From Parietaria judaica (lineage: Eukaryota > Streptophyta > Magnoliopsida > Rosales > Urticaceae), in contig OX940869.1 in the NCBI GenBank assembly GCA_954871525.1, forward strand, positions 20,240,001-20,304,000: a DNA stretch of 64,000 nucleotides, given 5' to 3'. Of the stretch, positions 58,232-64,000 are shown piece after piece. The translations under genes were made by a program, and so were the position numbers. The notes under the pieces were generated by a model, which saw nothing but the letters and a program-made list of their open reading frames with translations, was not told the DNA's origin and made no database searches. Every line of letters starts with the position of its first letter. Position 1 is the stretch's first letter.

Positions 58232-59723
58232 TAATTATTTTAGTTTTAGTAGAGCCCACGCGCGCATCTAGTGACTGGTAAATATTCTCTCAGCTTGTAC
58301 GAAACATGTCATGAGTCTGATTTCGAGCGACTATGTTCCCACACGCGCTTGTCCAGGCGCGTGGTCATAGAATCTTGTCCAATTACATGAACATGTAATT
58401 CTTGACGAAAGAATCGGAAGAAAGATCGTTTTAAATTTAATAGGTAGATTGGATTTGAGATTGGATGTTTTTGCGTGTAATTTGTGCTGAGAATTAGAAA
58501 TGTGATGATTTGGTTTATTCACATATGTTGTGTCTCACCAGTATTGGCTACGATTTCTATTTGTTCCTTTCCAACTTTATTATAGTGGCCATTAGTCAAC
58601 TTGGAATTCTGAATAAAATATGTCTCTCCAAAAATAAGAAGCTTATCATATCAAAAGCTTTTCTTAAATATAATAAGGGTAATTAGCGGCATAAGTGATC
58701 AAAGTTTTCACTTTCCCATAGGCATGATGCCAATCTCAAAAAACGATGACAAAAAGTTCCAAAGTGTGCTAATCACACTACTCACAAATTTTCATCCAAT
58801 TAAGTGAATGTCCCTTAGTCAATTGATGGCATGGCAGTGTTGACTGCCAGGCGGACAACTACGTGGCATGCCACGTAATGTATTATTATTATTTTTTATA
58901 TTTTTTCTGTGGGGCCCACTTCTCTCATCCCCATTTCCCACACTGCCTCGTGTCTATTCTCTCTCCCACACAATGCCACGTGTCATCTAAATATAATTAC
59001 CAAAAAAATTATTTATGCAAGGATAGAACCTGTTACGGGTATTTTACGTAATTGGTTTTTATTAATTAACAAAAGAAAAATTATTTAAATTAATTTTTCT
59101 TTTATTAATTATGATCAATTTCGCCCAAAATATTCACCGGAAGTCCATTTTCGAAAAACAAAGGGTCCAGATGATCCCAAAAATATCAAAACACCCAAAA
59201 TCGATATAAAATTTGTGAAAAACGGCCTCGGGAAACACCCAAGGCCTCCAGGACACGTCGGGTAACACCCGAGCGGGCCCCACAGGCCCCAAGAGCCACC
59301 CGAGTGGGACCCACAGCCCCAAGGGCCACCTGACACGCGCCAGAGGCTCGGCAGAGCCCCCAACGATCACCTTTGACCCCGCCACATGGCGGCCTCCCAT
59401 TGGGCGCGTGAAACCCACGCAGCCAATCAGAAGGCGCCACGCGGACACTGACGCAGGGGCTGACGCACGCGCTGACGTCAGCCCTGGCTCTCACGCGTGC
59501 GGGCGCGTCGCCGCTCCGATCGGCCTGAAAATTGCGGCGTTGGATCAGCCACGTCCGGGGGACCCAGAAAAACATATAATATTACCAAGGGGGCTTCCCC
59601 GAGTAATAATTATTCACGTTTTAACCCCTGGACCCTCCTATAAATAGAGACGTGATTTTCACTTAACGGTAACTCGATTCTCACCCCGGGAAGTCGCCTA
59701 AAACTCTCTCTACTCAGGGGGTA

Positions 59724-59744
59724 CCCCCCCCCCCCCCCCCCCTG
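59724..59744. repeat. 21-base C homopolymer
   Basis: It lies in the outer solo LTR just downstream of its TATA box. Its length may be an assembly artefact. Confidence 0.9.
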
Positions 59745-59799
59745 ATCTCGGGTGTTGTTTTGTCCAGGTTCTGAGAGCGAGAAATCACACTAGAGCGGA

Positions 59800-61829
59800 T
59801 GTAACACCCCTAAATGGGGGTTCGTAGAATAAAACAAAAAGAACGACTTTTCAAACTTGGACCGGTCAATGACACATCATCATTTAAACATTACCGTTGA
59901 ATATTCAACGTCCACGTCAACAATCACATAACTTTTGCCCATAGGACTTAAAACGACAATACAATATCAACGACCACAGTTTATACAACACCATAAAACG
60001 ACAAATATAAAGTATCACCATCACAAATATCCTTAATTTAATCCATTACAAGTCTGAATAAAAGATCAACCCAAAAAGCGAGATTCACCTCGACGAACAC
60101 TAGAGGTACGGTTAAGCTAATCAACACGTCGACCTCCTAACTCAAACTACTCCTCGCCCGGAGTCTGATATTGATCACCACCTGTAACTGGAAGAAAAAA
60201 AAATGTATATGGAAGGGGTGAGCACCACTTGCTCAGTAGGGAATCTATTACCAATTCTCTTTACCAAACCATTATTAGTCAAATTTCAATAAAATAAATT
60301 AAACGTCATCATAAAATCATTTAATCATCATTTTCATAAAATAAATAAATATACCCCACAAAAGTCAAATCATTTCGGTGATCCATGCCGAGTCAGCTCG
60401 CGCCTTTACTCCACTATATCCCATCGAGTCCTCAAGGCACGAGTACAGGTGGACTAGAAGTCCCTAACCGTAACTCGCCCTCGACTCGGGATCCTAATCA
60501 CCACCAAAGACGGCCAGTTCGCCATGGGTCGAAATGTTGACTTTTGGGTCACCAATCATATCCATATCCATAACTATATCCGGCCTACTACGCAGTAGCC
60601 AGCTGCTCGTCAGCAGCTCATACGCCCGAAGCGGGTACCATATCATAATAATCATCATCCGCCCGAAGCGGGTACCATATCATCACACGTCATACCGACG
60701 TAACCATAAACATAAATATAATAACGAGCATCAATCTGATGCAACCATACCTGGTATCCAGCTTCGCTATCAAGCGACGACAACGCAATATTAACTTTTA
60801 TCTTTTATTCATTAATTAAAATAACATTTCATTAATTCCAATTTTAACCTATCCGGTTCGATCTTTATTTAATCATTGGTTTCTACTTTCATTTTAAATA
60901 GCGAGAAAAGGTAATAGCCCCTACCTCAATCCGTGGAAACTTTGACCGATCGACTAACTAGTCGAAGATGTGGGTTCGTCTTGGCCCTGAGATTGATGAC
61001 TAGAGACTTCGGGATCTGTTGAATTAGTCAAAACGGGTGGTTCAAGCAGCACAGTCTTCGAGGCGACCACGAGACGACTATCCGTGCCAGCTATAACACC
61101 GATACCATTCATAAGTCAAATACTACTAAGATTGGAATTCAAATTGTCAATTGAAAACCCGATACACTAAAAATTAACCCGGGCCGAATTCCCGTCGGAC
61201 ACGCAAAACGAGGCAGCAAAACGGGCATCAATTCGACAAATTTATGCTTCTCTTAGCTTAATTCGACTGTTCTAAACGCAATGGCGAAGTCAATTTCATC
61301 AATCAAGGCCCAGAACACACCTAATTTGATCATCTAAATTCAGAAACTAGGTCAAGGAAATTCGGGCTTACCGAGAGTCCGATGACGATTCCGATCGAGG
61401 GCTTTCGATCTCCTCGACGAGGGCTTCAAAACCCCTCAATAAAATCCGAGATCGAAAAATGACGCGGCGGCTGACGGCGGCGGCCGGCGATGACGACGGC
61501 GAGGTGGCACCACCAATGGACTCTAATAGGCTTCATGAACATGATTCCGGTGTTAGTTTTCTCAAAATCTAACCGGAATGAAATAGATCTAAGGTTTTAA
61601 GACCGAACCTTCCGGCAATTATTCCGGCCAAATGACACGACTTCCGGCTAACATACGCCTATCAGCACGTTCGCCTTCTCGAGAGCTTTCCGGCGGTACC
61701 AAAATCTCGTTGATCGGAGCTCCGGTGACCGAGTTGTCAAGCTTTGAACTTTGGTTGTGGGGGAAAGTTCGAGAGAGAGAGAGCTCGGGAAGAGAGAGAG
61801 AAGGGGAGGGTTTACTGACTTTTTTTTTT

Positions 61830-61861
<32 letters not shown>

Positions 61862-61875
61862 CTTTGGGTTTTACA
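59800..61875. mobile_element. Solo LTR (inner), 2.08 kb
   Basis: It starts TGTAACACCCCTAAATGGGG and ends TTTGGGTTTTACA, so it has the TGTAA...TTACA ends common in plant gypsy LTRs. The 5-bp direct repeat GCGGA flanks it (59795-59799 and 61876-61880). No gag-pol domain is present. It contains a GC-rich stretch (61460-61500), GA-rich repeats (61775-61810) and a (TA)n tract (61832-61860). Confidence 0.9.
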
Positions 61876-61876
61876 G

Positions 61877-62260
61877 CGGAAGCCCTGGGGAAATTTCCGG
61901 TGTCGATTACGATCCCCCCTGTTAGGACCTGTTCTACGTGGTGTTCGTGCTATCTCCCAGTCTATTATCCTTAGCGGATATACCGACTTTGCAGATAGAT
62001 CGAAGACCAGTATCAGGCCCCACAATACAGGTCGAGGGATCTAAATCTCCGGGAATTATTTGAAGGTCTTAAACACGGAGAGGTTCACATAAGGCGGAAG
62101 CCCTGGAGAAAATTCTGGCACGATCTAAGACCCTCCTTGCCAAGGTTCTAGATCCGTGAGCTGCTCGTTCTATCCACAAGTCTTGTATCTCCGGCAGATA
62201 TACTGACTACGCGGATAGGCCGAGGACCCGAATCTGTCCCCGTGACGCCGGTCGAAGGTG
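61877..62260. repeat. Imperfect tandem duplication of about 210 bp in the outer solo LTR
   Basis: GCGGAAGCCCTGG(G/A)GAAA opens both units (61876 and 62093), and both contain a (G/C)AGATATAC(C/T)GACT-type phrase near their ends. The inner solo LTR inserted at the start of the first unit, so its target duplication coincides with this motif. Confidence 0.7.
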
Positions 62261-62883
62261 TAGTCCACCATGGTTCACTGGAAAGTCGATACTGTGATCC
62301 CCCGTACACAAAGCTCAGGAGTCCGTTTTTGGTGTCCCGAACCTATAATCCGGGCCAGGCCAAGTCCTGGCCCTTTAGCGACAGGTAGTGGAGTTTGCCA
62401 CGGATTTCTGGTCCTGAGTCAGTGGAGGGTCCGTTTGACTCGAAAGTCCAGGAGCCCAAGCCCGAGAGTCATAAAAGTCAACAAGACGACATTGGGCCCG
62501 GCCCAACACGAGCAATTGGGCCGCTGAATGTTTGAGGCATTTTTCTGCATCAACAGAACCCATGACATACCACATTGAAACAAAGCTCCAAATCACTCAC
62601 CAAGGCTATTTAGTGCTAAATTCCAATAAAAACTACCATTTAAATAGCAAAAGAATCCATTAATAAGTGAGATATTGTTTCGGACCTTCGGTTATCATCT
62701 GTCACTTTTTCGGTTCATGTCGGGTTGACTTCTTTGGATTGGACTCGAGTTACCTTGCATGGGTCGGGTTTCAGTTGACTTTTTAGCTCGAACTCGGTGC
62801 GACTTTTGTGGGACGGTCTTGAGTTGACTTTTTTGGGTTCGGTGTTGAAGAGAGAATGGACACGTGGCAGCATTGGAGGGAAA

Positions 62884-62906
62884 GGGGGGGGGGGGGGGGG
62901 GGGGGG
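62884..62906. repeat. 23-base G homopolymer
   Basis: It stands in the right inverted repeat of the long-TIR element. The left copy has no such run at the matching place, so it arose later or is an artefact. Confidence 0.9.
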
Positions 62907-63155
62907 AGAATTGGGTCCCACGAAAAAAATTGAAAAATAAATAAATAATACATGACGTGGCATGCCACGTAGTTGTCCGCATGGCGATCAACGTTGCCAC
63001 ATCATCAATTGACTAAGGGACATCCACTTAATTGGATGGAAATTTGTGATTAGTGTGATTAGCGCACTTTGAAAGCTTTTTGCCATCGTTTTTTGAGATT
63101 GACATCATGCCTATGGGAAAGTGAAAACTTTGGCCACTTATGCCGCTAATTACCC

Positions 63156-64000
63156 AATAATAGACTCATAAATCTTATCTGGGTATTCATGATTCATGAT
63201 TCATGAATAGTAGTTACCGTTAGGGATATTTGCGGCACAACGGCATATCCTAGAATTAAATTTTCATGGCAATAGTACCAATTTTTTTTTTTCTTGGGCA
63301 TAATCCAAATAACTCATTTGACATCCTGTCAATGTCATGCCGTAAGCTCCAAAGAATAATATGTTATTTTCTCTGTTAAATGCCACATGCCATGTGCAAA
63401 ATCGTTCATATCAAGTGTTAACTTGTCAACATTGCAGCCTCAAACAGACGTGTGTTATGTGACTAAAGTACCAAGTTTTGATAATAGTTGGTTGCACCTA
63501 TTTCAATAAAGAAATTGGCGGCAAAAATACTAAATTTATCATTGTAAATGTTGCATTCTCTCTAAATTAATAGAAAACGTACAAATCTACATTGTTTTTA
63601 CATTTTATCCTTAATTTTGTAGTTTCATTTTTTCTATATTTTTTTCCTTGAATTAAGCTTAACCAGCTCCAAAAAAAAAACTAGCCACACTTTTAAAGAG
63701 ATGGGGTATAGGCAAAAGAACTCAAGTAATTGTAGGTTATGCCCGAATTGGATATTGGATCCATCGGGTTTTCAGGTTTTGACCCGACTACGTTATTTAG
63801 GTAACGGGCCCACTCGGGTCTGAGAATTAATTATGGGTCATTAATTAATTAAATGAATTAATTAATGATTACTTAATGGGCTTGGATTCATTAATTGGGC
63901 CCAAAGCTCATTATTTAGACTCTGTAGTATAAATACACACTTTAAGCTCATAATTAAACACACACTCATAAATCTACACCAGAGGAAAACTCGCCTACCC
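63156..64000. other. Right-edge region without identified gene
   Basis: 63225 and 63512 carry TTTGCGGCA/TGGCGGCAAAA phrases similar to MULE ends, but I could not pair them. From 63720 the sequence is richer in GC (GGGTTTTCAGGTTTTGACCC, GGGCCCACTCGGGT), with a TATAAATACACAC box at about 63930 facing plus, 70 bp before the window edge. It could be an LTR promoter or the promoter of a gene beyond the window. Confidence 0.4.

Larger units (their letters stand above)
59031..62555. mobile_element. Solo LTR (outer), split by another solo LTR
   Basis: It starts TGTTACGGGTATTTTACG and ends TTCTGCATCAACA. The 5-bp direct repeat GAACC flanks it (59026-59030 and 62556-62560). A TATAAATA box (59639-59646) fits an LTR promoter reading plus. 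About 1.44 kb without the inner insertion. No internal retroelement domain, so it is most likely the product of LTR-LTR recombination. Confidence 0.85.
58677..63155. mobile_element. Long-TIR element (MULE-like), split by nested solo LTRs
   Basis: The left ~310 bp (58677-58985) and the right ~300 bp (62860-63155) are inverted copies: GGGTAATTAGCGGCATAAGT at both outer ends, CACTTTCCCATAGGCATGAT, TCAATTGA and TACGTGGCATGCCACGT further in, and GCCACGTGTC at the inner end. No convincing target duplication was found (only a shared ATAATA). Without the solo LTRs it would be about 950 bp and non-coding. Confidence 0.82.

Noticed and set aside
59115..59650. Long GC-rich open frames on both strands (up to 129 codons)
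   Set aside because: They overlap each other, have low-complexity Pro/Arg/Gly composition and lie inside a solo LTR; frames are open because of base composition.

Overview
The window is nuclear DNA of a flowering plant, most likely a eudicot. The genes have GT-AG introns and belong to plant families, the spacers are AT-rich, and most of the sequence is plant transposable elements (hAT, CACTA, Mutator-like, Tat-type Ty3/gypsy, solo LTRs). All calls come from reading the sequence. No database search was run, so family names rest on recognised motifs.

Genes: (1) 1-799, minus, partial F-box protein of the SKIP14 type with an apparent one-base frameshift. (2) 1210-6342, plus, a complete 16-exon ubiquitin-chain elongation factor E4 (UFD2/PUB1 type) of 1026 aa, divergent from the F-box gene over a 410-bp spacer. 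(3) 7376-9635, minus, a complete 5-exon SpoU/TrmH RNA 2'-O-methyltransferase of 352 aa. (4) 15431-17511, minus, a 2-exon saccharopine-dehydrogenase-like oxidoreductase with an in-frame TAG 36 codons before the expected end. (5) 53722-56583, minus, a complete 3-exon DUF863 protein of 849 aa. The E3/E4 ubiquitin genes are neighbours, but no shared pathway with the other genes is implied.

Mobile DNA: 9716-14132 is a complete hAT element with an 8-bp target duplication and an apparently intact two-exon transposase. It sits 80 bp upstream of the methyltransferase start codon. From 18650 to 49130 lies a Russian-doll block. A small hAT-like MITE is split by a Tat-type Ty3/gypsy element (18846-48836, coding on minus, with an extra antisense ORF). 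That element is split by a 14.5-kb CACTA element (23328-37821) carrying a Ulp1-like protease gene and a PF20167-type gene. The CACTA element holds a Mutator-like element (26070-27351) and a probable solo LTR (31576-37269), which itself holds a second, decayed copy of the hAT element (32480-36939). A second, truncated CACTA element (43505-48377) lies inside the upstream LTR of the gypsy element.

Right of the block are two related Mutator-like elements (50056-51267 and 51481-53210). The second carries a broken lectin-receptor-kinase fragment and has a perfect 9-bp duplication. After the DUF863 gene come a 547-bp MULE-like element (57685-58231) and a long-TIR element (58677-63155) containing a solo LTR with another solo LTR inside it. 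Most elements were delimited by finding the target duplications directly, which gives a relative order of insertion.
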